A DNA stretch of 64,000 bases from Sphagnum magellanicum. Lineage: Eukaryota > Streptophyta > Sphagnopsida > Sphagnales > Sphagnaceae. The notes beneath the pieces are model-generated. The model had not been told where the DNA came from and made no database searches. It saw nothing but the letters and a program-made list of their open reading frames with translations. Of the stretch, positions 25,401 to 37,000 are shown piece after piece. The translations under genes and the position numbers were made by a program. The stretch lies in NCBI GenBank assembly GCA_021904315.1, contig CM038916.1:7529065-7593064 (forward strand), read 5' to 3'. The stretch's first letter is position 1; each line of letters begins with the position of its first letter.

Positions 25401-26615
25401 ATCATATTATGGTGAATTGGGCCCATTTGCCCCTCAAAAAAACCTTTGTACCTTTTGCACCTTCCTTCTTTTTTTTGCCATGTTGCCAAATTTCGTCCCA
25501 AAAAAATTTATTTCCAAGCTATAGCCGAATTTGGCTAAGTCCTCACAAATTGAAAATAAGAAACCCGCCTAGCTTCCATAATCAAATTGACCAGATTTTT
25601 TTCTTGGCGAATTTTCACCACTTGGTGAGAAAGACGAAAGGAGGATTTGGATCCAACAAAAAAGATTTGGGGGAAATAATGGCTCAAAGTTGTCATATTT
25701 ATATCATAGTTTTTAGCATGTCACAAAAATATAACAAGCTTGAAAAAAATTCTACTTTCCTCTTTGACACGTAAACAAGTTTGGCAAGTCTTGTAGGGGA
25801 TGATTGTTAGTCCACCTAGCTCACAAAATTGCAAAAGAAAAGAAATCCTAGCTTTACCATATTGTTCATGGAATAGTTGTGACCTATGGTTCGTTTACTA
25901 GCAAAATTTTGCCAAAACCCAAAATGTAAAATAATAAAATCAAAAATTAAATTATTTTGGGAATTTTCAATGGCTAGAAGTGAGGGGGGGAAAAATTAAA
26001 ATGGCAAGATTTTTATCTATGGTTTTCAATATGTAGCAAAAAATGTAGAAAGATGGTTGAAATTTTCTACTCCATATATAAACCATAGCCATATTTGGCT
26101 AGATCTTTGTAGGGATGACTCCCCAATATTTCCCCATCTTCCTATGGATGATTGCCACTTTGGTTAAAAACAACAATTCCTAGAAGAAATATTAAACTTG
26201 TGACTAAACCACTGACAACTTCAAACTTAATTTCTATCTAACCCCAATGTTGACAATGGCAAGTCCAAACTCCTATGGCAAAGAACAACGGTAGAAATTC
26301 TTACAACCAATGAAGGGCCATGTTTTTTTTTTCTCTTGGGGGAGGTAGGGGTGTTGGAATTTTGTTGTTCCCATGAAGTTCTCACTATGTTCCCATCAAA
26401 TCCCAATGGGTTCGCAACATGTTCCTCAAGTTTTCAATGTGTTCCTCAACATGTTTCGCAACATATTTTTTTTAATAGTTTATACATTGTGTATTATGAT
26501 CCACTAAAGGACTTGGCCAAATTTGGCTATAATGGGAGCTATAGGATGTCCAAGTATGATAACTTCAATCATTTTCCACCAATTTCCTAAACCTGATGAT
26601 TTTCCTAAACTCATG
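22460..26615. other. Intergenic DNA, no confirmed gene
   Basis: No gene is recognised. Two short segments at 22943-22977 and 23159-23190 resemble each other and the antisense of the 5S rRNA 3' half. Triplet-rich simple sequence occurs near 23989-24000 and 24272-24308. A 141-codon plus-strand frame at 25349-25774 has skewed, Phe/Lys/Ser-rich composition and no domain, so I do not call it a gene. Confidence 0.5.
24272..24308 (+). repeat. GGT/TTG-type triplet-rich simple sequence
   Basis: Imperfect GGT and GTT triplets are repeated for about 37 bases. This gives poly-Val or, on the other strand, poly-Thr/His frames that are artefacts. Confidence 0.8.
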
Positions 26616-26727
26616 ACTTGCAAATTGTAATATGGTAACTTGCACATTCTACTTGCAAATTGTAATATGGTAACTTGCACATTCTACTTGCAAATTGTAA
26701 TATGGTAACTTGCACATTCTACTTGCA
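26616..26727 (+). repeat. 35-bp tandem repeat, 3.2 copies
   Basis: Units start at 26616, 26651 and 26686 with ACTTGCAAATTGTAATATGG and are exactly 35 bases apart. The copies are identical by eye, so the expansion is recent. Confidence 0.95.
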
Positions 26728-29354
26728 GACTTTGTAATTTTAGCTATTCCTATTTTTAAGTTACATGTTTAGACCTTTTGCCTTTTGCATGCCATTAAAA
26801 AAAATAAAAATCTTCATACATTATATCCTTATAATGTGGTGACATGGACCTCTCCCCTCTCCCAAATGATTAAATAAATTTATTTCTTTTCATTACATTC
26901 TATCTAGCCAAGTTGCAAAAATTAAACAAAAAAACAAATAGTGATATATTGTAACATGTGTTTATCTAAGAAATCAATCTTCCAAAGGGTACATTTCTTG
27001 AATATTGTGTTTGCAATTTAATGTTAAAATATTGCAAACATACTTTATGTTAGTGTTGATTCTTTATCAAATTTCATTTAATAGTCTTATGTGTATTCTA
27101 TTGTGGGGACAATTGATATGTACATTGTTATTTATAGTTGTTTCACCAAAGTTTGTGACAAATTTCTCCTCAACCCATTTAATTAGACCTCTTCAACTCT
27201 TGCTACATTTCAATAACCATGTTGCGTTCTTTCAAGTGGTACCTTCTTCTCATTTGTGTGTCCATATTTATTTAATTACAATTGCAATTCCCTAATAAAT
27301 TTTTAAGCAAATGCATTTGTGAATTCAATTTGCAATCTTCTCTATCTATATAGTTCAATTATGTTACCATTCTTGTTTTATATTATTTTTGCCACAAATT
27401 CACAAAAACTGTAATCAAAATAGACCTATGTCTTGTCTTCTCTAAACATGTATAGTTTAGAATCTTGGACTAGATACAACATGATCCATTGCACATGGTG
27501 TCAATAGTGAGATTCAAGGTTCCCAATTGCTAGGGCATGATTTTTTTCAAACAATAACTTTGCATATATAAAATATTTTTAGCAAAAACATTTCATGCCA
27601 ATGGGAAATTTGATTTTACTGTTTTGGTTGATATTTCGAGAGTTGTGCAAGTTATGGAAAAATGTTTGTATGTAATATTACAAACAATGTTTGGGTTTTT
27701 GTTACGTTCCATTCACATCTTTATGAATTTTGTTTGTGATGATAACAACAAAGTCACAAATGAGATTTACTAGGTTACCCTCTTTGGAAGCCAAGGATTA
27801 TGGCATTCATTGCAAATGAAACCCTTCTTATTGTTGATGTCAAAATAGAACCCAATGAAATTGTAGTTAATTTTCCATTGTTAAAATTGATAATCACTAA
27901 TTTGTGCAATTTGTTTAAAAAGGATGGGACATTTTCTCTTTCTTTGAAATCCATTATCTTGACTGTGATCTTCCATTCGCGTTTCGTGCTTCCATTTCCC
28001 AATGTGCATTGAACCCCAAAAGAACCATGGTTAATGTCATTGATTGTTTCAAAACAAGGTTTCTCACTTTGAATACATCGAACAAGTTGAAATTTTGAAC
28101 TATGACACCATCAACATACAAAATGATCCCTACCTTTTGATGAATTTCAATAGTGATGTTTTGTTTGAATTCCCATGCTTGCATCAACCAATAAGGTATT
28201 CTGGTCAAATGTAGGGAATGGATTGGAAGTAAGATATTGGCTATGCTTGGTGCAAGGTGAAGATGACCAACATTAGGAACGACTTTGGATTGTGTTTTTG
28301 AAGTAGCAAATGTTTGGGCCACCTCCATTGCCAAAATGACATTTGCAATGAATTTGTTTGGTCTCATGCTCACAATGAAGTCTCTTGAACAACAATTTCA
28401 CTCAAATTCCCATTGCAAACCACTACTTTCTTTTTGAGTCCTACCACTTACATAATAGTTTGCAAATTTTGTGGTGTTGTGCTCTTTTGCAAGTGGACTT
28501 ACAAAAGTTGCATTTGTTATGTTGTCCACAACTTGGATACCCTTTTGAAGGTAGTGATTGATTTCAACGCTCATGTTCATCTTGTTTAAGACAACATGTG
28601 TAGGGAGGCTTTAGAAGATATCAAGGTCTTCATTGAAGTGAAGGCTTTTCACACACATGGTGGAAAACAAATTGCACTTGTTTTGTCTATGAGTAAGTCC
28701 TTGTTACAACACCTTTTCAAGGAGGATGGTGACAACCTAGTAGAGCTTGTCAATGATGAACAACTTTATGAGGTGATGGACAAGTTCAAAACCTTGGGCT
28801 CTTGTAATATTAGCAACTTCATATCATCATTTAAGCTTCATCTTGCCAATAAAGGTTAAGTTGTCTGAAAATAAAGTTAGGGTTTGCAAGGTTGTTGCGG
28901 TTGGTCACAAAAATGAAACAAGCCCAACAAGTGCTTATCTTTCACAAAAGAAAGGGTAGCGTCATTTTTTCTGTTGGAAGGTGTACAATTTTTTCAATAG
29001 GGTTTTGTCAAGAGTGCTTGGCTACTAAGAAGAAAATGTTTTTATGGTTTGTGTGTATAGGTTGCACAGAAAGAGTATGTTCTATTTTTCCTGTCGCAAG
29101 ATTTGAAGTGTGTTATCATATTGTGCACTGCTGCCGGTGGAAACGCTCTAACATGGCAACCAAGGCAGTGCCACTGAGAACGAGTACGTCATTAATTAAC
29201 CCTGTCTGTACCGTCATACCTTGGCGAGTTTGGCCCAAATTATATTATCTTTAGAAATGTTGAAAATTTCAGAAATTATTTTTCTCAAGAAATTTTTTTT
29301 TGTTAAGGAAAAATTGAAGAAGCTGCAGTGTATTGTTACCGATTGTTACCAACA
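26728..29354. other. Intergenic DNA with unrecognised open frames
   Basis: Between about 27.77 and 28.86 kb several moderately long frames occur on both strands: minus 27954-28373 (139 codons) and 28398-28580, and plus 28596-28859 (87 codons, mixed composition). The plus frame at 28596 looks most protein-like, but I recognise no domain in any of them. They may be remnants of a decayed gene or transposon. The rest is AT-rich and empty. Confidence 0.4.
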
Positions 29355-31137
29355 ATGGACGCTGACGACACATCCTCCTCCTCTCCATCGATAAGCTTCT
29401 CATCAGAGCTCAAACAACTTGTAATATTGTTGCAAGGTATATCTCAATAAGAATTCACAGCTTGGAAGATTTTTGGATTTTGGATTGGGTTGTGAAGGTA
29501 ATTTTGCAGGTCAAGAGGTAACCATTTAAGCCTAGGTCCTGTACTTGTCTCTCCAACAGATTTGAAATCAGAATATATTTCCAGAGAGTACTATATTTTT
29601 GTATGAATTCGTGTGTTGTTGTCTTTGGAATTCGAAAGAGAGATCAGTATATTGGGGTGTTCAAAACAATTATATGTAGTTCGGCCGGCATGGTGCAAGG
29701 ACGAGGAATCGGAGTGAGCTGGATCTGAGAGGCTGGGCGGGGTTTTTGCATTGCAGGTCTATAAACTAGCAATGAAGAGGTGCTTCGGGAGTCACTCCAG
29801 TAATCAGGAGTTCATCATAAGGTGCCAAAGAGTTATGTATGAGCCTGGAGTAGACGTTGCTCAGCAGGCTAGTGGACGTCCCGGAAGTTCCAATACGGAT
29901 CACCCGCGTGGGGGTTTAGAAGGCCATGTTCGACAAAACACTAGCTTGGCAAGGTTCGAGCAGAAGTATTCTTCTGTTCTGCCTCCGCCTCGCAAGTGGC
30001 ACTTGCCCGCAAGACATGACGAAGACAACCTAGGCAAATGTCGGTCCGATTCTGACGAAGCAGCGAAAGTCTTGATTAATGGGTTGAAGGCAGATGGGTG
30101 GTTGTCTCTCGCCTCCGTTAGGCTAGTCATCGAGAGGATGATCGACGTGATTCGACACCCTGCGCAGATCATTGATGACTTCATGCGGAGTCCCTTCAAG
30201 TTCTCCAACGATGCAAAAGAGCTCGTTGCCATGGTTCTGGATAGCACACCTGAAGTCAACTCAGTTTTCGACCGTATGGACAAATTTGTACCCGAGGAAA
30301 CTACAAACCTAGACAACTTCCTAGAGGTAATAAACCACCTGCACTCAGCGCAAACATCACATCCATTCTCACTCACACAAAAGCGTCGAAAACGAGGCTT
30401 GTGGCGAATAATCAGGAAACGTGATTGGAACATGCAAACCTTATATGCAAACCAGTTCGTCTTTAGCAATGCGTCTCCCCATTGAATTTTAGTTGAGCTT
30501 GAATTTAGCAACCCACCTGAACCAATCAAACTATTTAGCCAATCAATAGCAGGTGTTAGGCTTTGATGTGCCTTTTACCAGCCTCTGCATCCTGTGCAAA
30601 AATGCTGGGCCAAAACCATTTTGCTGAGCCAAGCCGGCATGTTTTGACTTTTTTTTCTTCGAATTTTAATCGATAGGGTCACATATTGAGCACCGCTGAA
30701 GTCACATAACCTACATTAGCAAAGTGTACTACGCACATAGTCAATACAAATATCTAGAGGTCATGTGATGGGCCATTTATGTCAATTGAATTTAGCTTGC
30801 TTGATTCCTTGAGAATAATATGGTGCGCAACGGTCATTCAATTTCATTACTTCACAGCTTGCAGGCTATCCGTCAGTCTGGCGATCAACAGCGGGCAGTT
30901 AAAGAACTGGTGAGCTTCTCGGAGGAACGGGCTGATTTCATAACCAAAACTTTGGTGAACGAGGTGAGTACACTGATCCAAGTCTTCGAAAAACAAAAGC
31001 TCCTGTGCCTTGACTGGCTCCAGAAATTGCGAGACAACCTCAGAACCACCAAGATAGGCAGCAATATGCAGAGCGCTCTTCGTGTCTTTCAGCGTCGCCT
31101 CATTCATTGGCACGCTACTGGTGACTATATTGAGTAA
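29355..31137 (+). CDS. Unrecognised four-exon gene model with an 8-nt microexon
   Basis: The proposed exons are 29355-29436, 29510-29517, 29757-30326 and 30865-31137. They total 933 bases, or 310 residues plus stop. Every intron has GT..AG borders and the phases join without a stop: 1 into the microexon, then 0, then 0. The start ATGGACGCTGAC lies in a more GC-rich, CpG-containing stretch. The N-terminus is Ser-rich; residues about 30-120 are basic and polar; the second half is predicted helical with regularly spaced Leu, Ile and Val (KVLINGLKADGWLSLASVRL and on). I recognise no family. A good donor (GAG|GTGAGTA) at 30963/30964 could instead end exon 4 early and lead to further exons. The opposite strand at 30917-31188 reads as ankyrin-like, which competes with this model. 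Confidence 0.45.
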
Positions 31138-31188
31138 CCCTCCTATCGCCGGCTTGGTCTTGAGCATCGGTTTTGAGGCGGCTTGCAA
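30917..31188 (-). other. Ankyrin-repeat-like reading on the opposite strand
   Basis: A minus-strand frame starting at 31188 contains SALHIAAYLGGSEVVSQFL (31078-31022), a close fit to the ankyrin consensus (TPLHLAA.xG..EVVkLLL). It is followed by DLDQCTHLVHQSFGYEISPF, which fits the start of a second repeat (DxxGxTPLHxA). The frame continues open to 30847. No start exon, promoter or further repeats were found, so it could be an ankyrin gene fragment or pseudogene, or chance. It overlaps exon 4 of the plus-strand gene model, so at most one of the two is likely to be real. Confidence 0.35.
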
Positions 31189-31763
31189 AGCTGTACAAGG
31201 GCTGTTGTATATCGCTCAAAAGTACCGGAGCGGTCTGGAGCGAGAAAGCAGCCTCGCAAATCCAAATTTATGCAATCTGCAAAATTGCAACAATGGAGAG
31301 TAGAGGAATGAATGGTCACAAGTCACAACGTCACAAAAGCCAATCTTCATTCTTACTGGCGAGATTTCAAAACCATTATAACAGAAAATTTTCAAAAGCC
31401 CTTCTTCCCTCACCCACAAAGTAAATGAGAATATATAACACGACCCTTTTTGGCCGTCTGGCATTGTCAGAATTGATCTAACCACTTGTATTCAGGGCTT
31501 TTCTTTCTTGCTTTCTTTCAATTTTGTGTTATAAAACATTTGGAGAGTTCTTCCAAATAAATGTATTGAAATTAGTTGAATTTACACTGAAAAATAAACA
31601 TCTCCAAAATTTTCCTAAGTTTTTTGCCCAAAAAATGACCAAATTTGTTGGGGAAAAAACATTGCTTGCGTCTGTAGCAATCCCATTCTGAACCCACTCG
31701 TTTAACCTCTGAAGGATGTCTGGGCAGTGCAAAAAAACACTTCCTCAAAGGTCAGCTTGGAAA

Positions 31764-31826
31764 ACTTACAATCACCTGCACACAAAATCACCTTCAACTT
31801 GTCGCAGGTGATTGTAAGTTGAAGGT
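31764..31826. repeat. Two overlapping, mutually exclusive hairpins
   Basis: Stem A pairs 31764-31779 (ACTTACAATCACCTGC) with 31804-31819, 16 of 16 bases. Stem B pairs 31790-31800 (ACCTTCAACTT) with 31816-31826, 11 of 11. The 3' arms share 31816-31819, so a single strand cannot fully form both. No gene context explains them. Confidence 0.85.
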
Positions 31827-31996
31827 ATGTACAAATTCTCTGCCTGTGCTTTACATTGTCTCTTACTGTAGGTTGTTTGGGTCACCTTGGATCAAGGTTC
31901 AACTAGTGGGAGGAAACTTAATAAATATATTAACAAGTTTAATTCAAGTTAAATTTTGGATGTTTGATAACTCTTTTTTTTTCTGGTCTTGTGCAG

Positions 31997-32190
31997 CAAA
32001 ACCTCGACAACATCAGCCAAAAATGGGCTGCATTAAAGAAATTTCTGATGACAATAATGTCTATTCACTTGTCAAGACCGAATTTACCACCTTACGATCT
32101 GAGTTGGATAATCTAGGAAAAACTGCAGCTGCTTGTAAAACAAAAATAAATGATTGTGTATTAGAAATGGAATCTTCAACAGCCAAATGA
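31997..32190 (+). pseudogene. Possible coiled-coil exon with a frameshift
   Basis: After a pyrimidine-rich acceptor (CTTGTGCAG) one frame reads QQNLDNISQKWAALKK. A one-base shift near 32040 then continues in another frame as a charged helical segment (about 45 residues, TLRSELDNLGKTAAACKTKI) to a stop at 32190. The two halves look like one amphipathic coiled-coil exon broken by an indel. It might belong to the gene model upstream at 29.4-31.1 kb, but no link is shown. Confidence 0.3.
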
Positions 32191-33439
32191 TCATTCAGCT
32201 CAAGTTCTGGAGGCCAGGGTCATCCAACTCAACATCTAGAGCGGCTGAGGATGCTTAGAAAAGAACCAACAAGCATGACAATTTTCTGGTGTAATTTCAA
32301 GCCCATGATTTTACTTATTGTCACAATAATAATCCTTGAAGGGTACATAACTAGAGCTTGTCAAATCTAAAACTACTTCTTAATATGGTCCCCCCATTGG
32401 TGGGTTCTCATTGCTCTCTTTTGTGCCTCCCATTGGTCTGTTTACTAAGCTTTGGGTGCTATCTCTTGGTAGGATGTTGGTCCTCTCTTTTTGTACCTCC
32501 CCTTCCCTTTGAGATGGGTGTTTGTTCTTTTACTAAGTTTGGCAGGTTTCATCATCAACTTCTCAAGGTTTCAATTTTAGGTTGCATTAAGAGAGGAGTA
32601 ATGCACAATAAATTGTCTAATTTTTTGAGACATTTATACTTTTGTAAAATATATTTACTGTTGAATTTCATTAGATTGTAATATAAATCCCATTCTGGTA
32701 GTGATGTTGTAATCCCTTACTGAGATGTATGCCATAAGCTGTACATGAAGATAGATTTTTCTTGTTGAGGGAGGCCATTGTTGCACCATCTCAATACCTA
32801 ACGTAGATACAAACTAAAGCATGACTATAAGTTGAATCAAGAGTTTCCACCAATCATGCATATACGTCGAAAACCTTGATGGCTGCATAACACATGACTA
32901 TACAGAATTGCAAGAAAAAGAGATTGAAAACCTCTTCACTTCCAATCCTCATCACTAAACATACTTCCTCTTGAAGGTGAAATCAATGCATATTTGCATC
33001 ATTGTTACCTTGAAGGTCACTAATCCCAAGATTGTTTTTACCCTGAGATCCTAACTGTAAGGTTCAAACAAGATCCAATGCGTCCACCCTCACTAAGTCC
33101 TATTCTTGAACATAACATACCTCCCAAATCTACAACCAGTAAAGTATGAATGCATTACCTTTTGAACGCAACATTATGCATTCATACTTGCATTACTTTT
33201 AATGTGTACATTCCATTCACACCTAATTGATATGTTAGCTAATTGACAAGTGTAAAGTCACATTTGGGCATGACAATTGTTCAAAAAAATGGAAGACATT
33301 TCAAGATTTTTTACAATTCACTTCACAATTATAAATTAAGCACACAATCTCCCAGAGTTAGTACAATTCCCAACAAGCAAAGATCAATGTTAGGCAAGAC
33401 TTGACAACCGCTAGATTGGACAAGAGTGAAACTAGGCAG

Positions 33440-33703
33440 ATGACTTGAGTACAAGCTCAATCTTAAGAGAACCTGCTTTGATGCTTATCAAAGCCATGCT
33501 ACAAAATGATTTGAAAACAAGTTCAATCTTTAAGACAACTTGCTTCATTGCTTATCTAATCCATGTTATAAGATAACTTAAGGATAAGCTTGGTGTTACA
33601 AGAGCTTACTTTGGTGCTTATCAAATCCTCACTGCAAGATGACTTGAGCACAAGCTTGATCTTAGGAGAGCTTGCTTTGATGCTAATCAAATCCTCATCA
33701 TAA
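33440..33703. repeat. 66-67-bp tandem repeat, four copies
   Basis: Units start at 33440, 33506, 33573 and 33639 with ATGACTTGAGYACAAGCT-like sequence and share a GCTTGCTTTGATGCTTATCA segment. They are diverged from each other. The array lies 0.3 kb beyond the stop codon of the ribosomal protein L1 gene, in its 3' flank. Confidence 0.85.
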
Positions 33704-34021
33704 TCCTACCACTGGAAACAGTCATCAAACATATATTTTCTAGTCTTCTGTCCAGGGGGTGATCTGACCAACTCTGCATACCTGACAAAACTTCAGAACC
33801 CTTCTCCTAGCTCATCAGGATTGCATAGAATCCTGATGACCTGTTGAGATTCACTGTCAATCTTGGAGTGATAAAATCTTCAAGAGCATCTCCAAAGCCT
33901 GGGTGTACCAGTCCAAATTTCAAGTTGATATCTGCCAAGGGGGTATCATTCTGGCAAAGAATTGGTGGTATCTGCATCCTCATCTGGAAATCAGAGGGTG
34001 TGAAGAAAAGCTCTTTGAAGG

Positions 34022-37000
34022 CTAGTGAGTGTTGCCTGCTGACTTAGCATAACTATCTGCTGCCTGTGCCAGCGATTGGATTTTCACTGGCACTCCTTTC
34101 CCCATCTTCTCACAAACAACACCACTAACAATATCAGGCCATTACAATCCCTATTGCATAAAAATTGACATCACAGGATCAATACCTTGCCGCCCAACTA
34201 TGGGGCTATAAGTTAGACTCATGTGATTTGGCCATATTCAACTTCAAAACTACCAGAACCTGTAGATTGCCAGCAGCCAACACAGCTGGGGTAACATTCA
34301 CATTTTGTAGCAGTCTGTACTCAAATCTCAATATATTTGCATAAACCATCTAATGTGAGCATATTAGATCCTACAGACTGTTAACTTGAACAAAGTATGA
34401 TTACTCCCTCTAAACCCATTCCTCTCAAACTCCAACATCCTCCTCTAAGCTAGTTTCCATACAGTAATGCTAAAACCTACATATTTTTACCATTTCTGTT
34501 TCTCTCACCAGAAATTCTGCAGACAAGATGAATACTGGACTGCAATAAAGTGGCACTGACTCACCGTGGATGAAAGTGTAAAGCTGTTGAAGTATCCAGC
34601 ATATCTTGAGCCTACAATCATGCATTGAACCTCAAGTAAGACATCCATGCTAAATATCAATGGAAGACACCACAGATTATGGATATGAATCCAGCATCTA
34701 TTATCATGTTACTTTGGAGTTAACATGCACTAGAGTGGTCTGCAGAAGATCTGCCAATTAGTGACTAAGAAAATGGCCACTCAAAAGCTGATAGCAAAAA
34801 CTGTCAAATCATGACACAAACAGATGCTAGGCAGCTTACTTTTTTTCAAGCCCACAGGCTTAGCCCCAAGTACAGCTCCCACAAAAGCTGAAACATTTTC
34901 CTGCAATGCTGCTTCCGTAAAGCTAACCTGCCATTTGTGAAAACATATACAAGAAGGAAACAGCTAAGCTCTTCTGCAGACAATAAACCTCAAACAAACT
35001 GGGGAAGAGAAATGCCTGAACCCCAGGACTTTATAGCAATGGGATCTCACACAGACATTCAGATTCTGACAAGTAGGGTTTAACAATGAGTATGGCAATG
35101 GTTTCCCCCAGCTAAAGGCTAATCAATCCTTGCACATGAATGAATTCAAAACTAATCTCAAGAGCTCAAAGGTTGATGCCCTATCCTACCTCTTCTCAAA
35201 AGCTTTGTGCTCAACATCAAAAGGGTATTAAGCCATTCAAGGCAATCAAAAGTCTCAGTACTTAGAAAAAAGTAGAGAACATGAAGTTGATTTCAAGCCA
35301 ATCAGCATTCTTGTTCACCAAATCTATGCAAGTATGGAGTTAGCAAAGAGTTTGACATAGCTCACAACAGTTACAGGTCACTAACAAGGTACCTTGCCTA
35401 GACCCACATGAACAATGCCACCTTTGTCTGCACGAAAATCAACACGCCCTTGCTTTGCAGCTTTCACAGCCTCACCTACATTATTTGTAACAGTCCCTAC
35501 CTGCAAAAGATAAACAGAAGCACAGGATGTTTGTATTGAGATTTCCATCTCAAAAATATAGAATGAGTCGTGCTTGAGGTTCTAGCATATTCTAGAACAT
35601 ATTAATGTGATTGCAGAGAGAGAAACTCCACAAAAACTTATACAATAAGAAACTCCACAAAAACACGTATGATAACCAAGGAAATGCTGTGTCAGTTCCA
35701 ACCAAACCAAAACAAACACAAAAAGAATGTGTGCAGTCATAGACAGTTACAAAGTACCAGACCATCACCTTCATTAGAAATGACAGTGACTAGCTGCCAT
35801 TACTCCCCAGTAACTTCATCAACTCCCAACAGTGGGTACAGATATGTATACAATAATCTGCTCAGAATGAAATGCAAATAATTCAACCAAAATCTGCACC
35901 CTGAGTTTCTTTGCACTTCTGAAAGCAATGTGAACTCCATGATGATGTTGACTGGCACTTAAGAGACAACGCTCATAAAGAAGTCAATAGCTCCCTCATT
36001 CAAGCTGCAACATGGTGGTGGGAGTGCCTCCATGTCCTCATAGCTTGCACCTTCTCTAGATAATTTCTAGAACAGTCCAAAAATTCAACCCTACAATCTG
36101 AAGACTGAAGTTGGTCAAGGCTTACAAGTTTCAGATACTTATTGTCAGTTTCCTTCTCAGTGATTAAGATTCATAATCACTAGTGATGTTGATTGTGAGA
36201 AAACATACCCAAGAGATGGGCAAGGTCAGAGTAACATGGTTCCAGGTTTTGAGAATCAAAACCCCCTGATTGAAGATAAAGACATGCAAGCAAGGGAGAT
36301 AATACTCACTTTTGGGTTAGGCATGAGCCCTCGTGGCCCTAAGATACGTGCCACCTGCACACTCAAACAACAGCAACATGGATAATCACTGGGGCCTCCA
36401 TGATGAACAGTCACAGCAATTTACAAAAGAACTGAGTGGACATTTTTGTTTTCAAGCAATGTAACCTACATGTTTTGACATCTGGCACAGATATAATACA
36501 AGGAGCTCCACATAGAGACTCTCTCTTAACTATAGTGCAACAATACTTGGACAAGACAACACATGAAACAGGTGGAATTAACAACCTTGCCAAGACGAGG
36601 CATGAAAGATGGTGTTGCAATGCACTTGTCAAAATCCAACTTGCCCCCACCTACACATCATCAAGGGCCTAAGGTTTAGGGTTTCACATCAAATTCAGAA
36701 GATCAAAGAGTTGATGGTCAGTAATTGCAAATGACAGTCATCAAATCATCAATTAAGTCCACCCAGTTGGTAACTCCAATTTGATCTGCTTAATTGTCCA
36801 CCCCTCATGAAATACAATTGTATCCTCCAAATTTACTCCTTCAACCAAGAGCAATGATCTAAGAACATGTGCTGAGAGAAATGAGTGCATACTTTCTTTA
36901 ATACTGTCAATTAGGTCATCAGCACCCACCACATCTGCACCAGCTGCAATGGCCTCTTGGGCCTCTGCACCCTCGGCAAAGACTGCCACTCTCACCACCT

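Larger units (their letters stand above)
31190..33439. other. Intergenic DNA with a possible broken exon
   Basis: The segment contains the overlapping hairpins at 31764-31826 and the possible exon at 31997-32190. A segment at 32486-32560 resembles 24121-24190 (GAGATGGGTG..AAGTTTGGCAGG..TTTCATCATC), a dispersed repeat pair. No other gene is seen. Confidence 0.45.

Noticed and set aside
25349-25774. A 141-codon plus-strand open frame
   Set aside because: Skewed Phe/Lys/Ser composition, no domain, no CpG-rich start and no introns. It is plausible as chance in AT-rich DNA.
29900-30529. A 209-codon minus-strand frame opposite exon 3 of the plus-strand gene model
   Set aside because: Its Ser/Arg/Cys-rich composition is that of an antisense shadow. 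The plus strand has balanced composition and splice sites that keep the frame.
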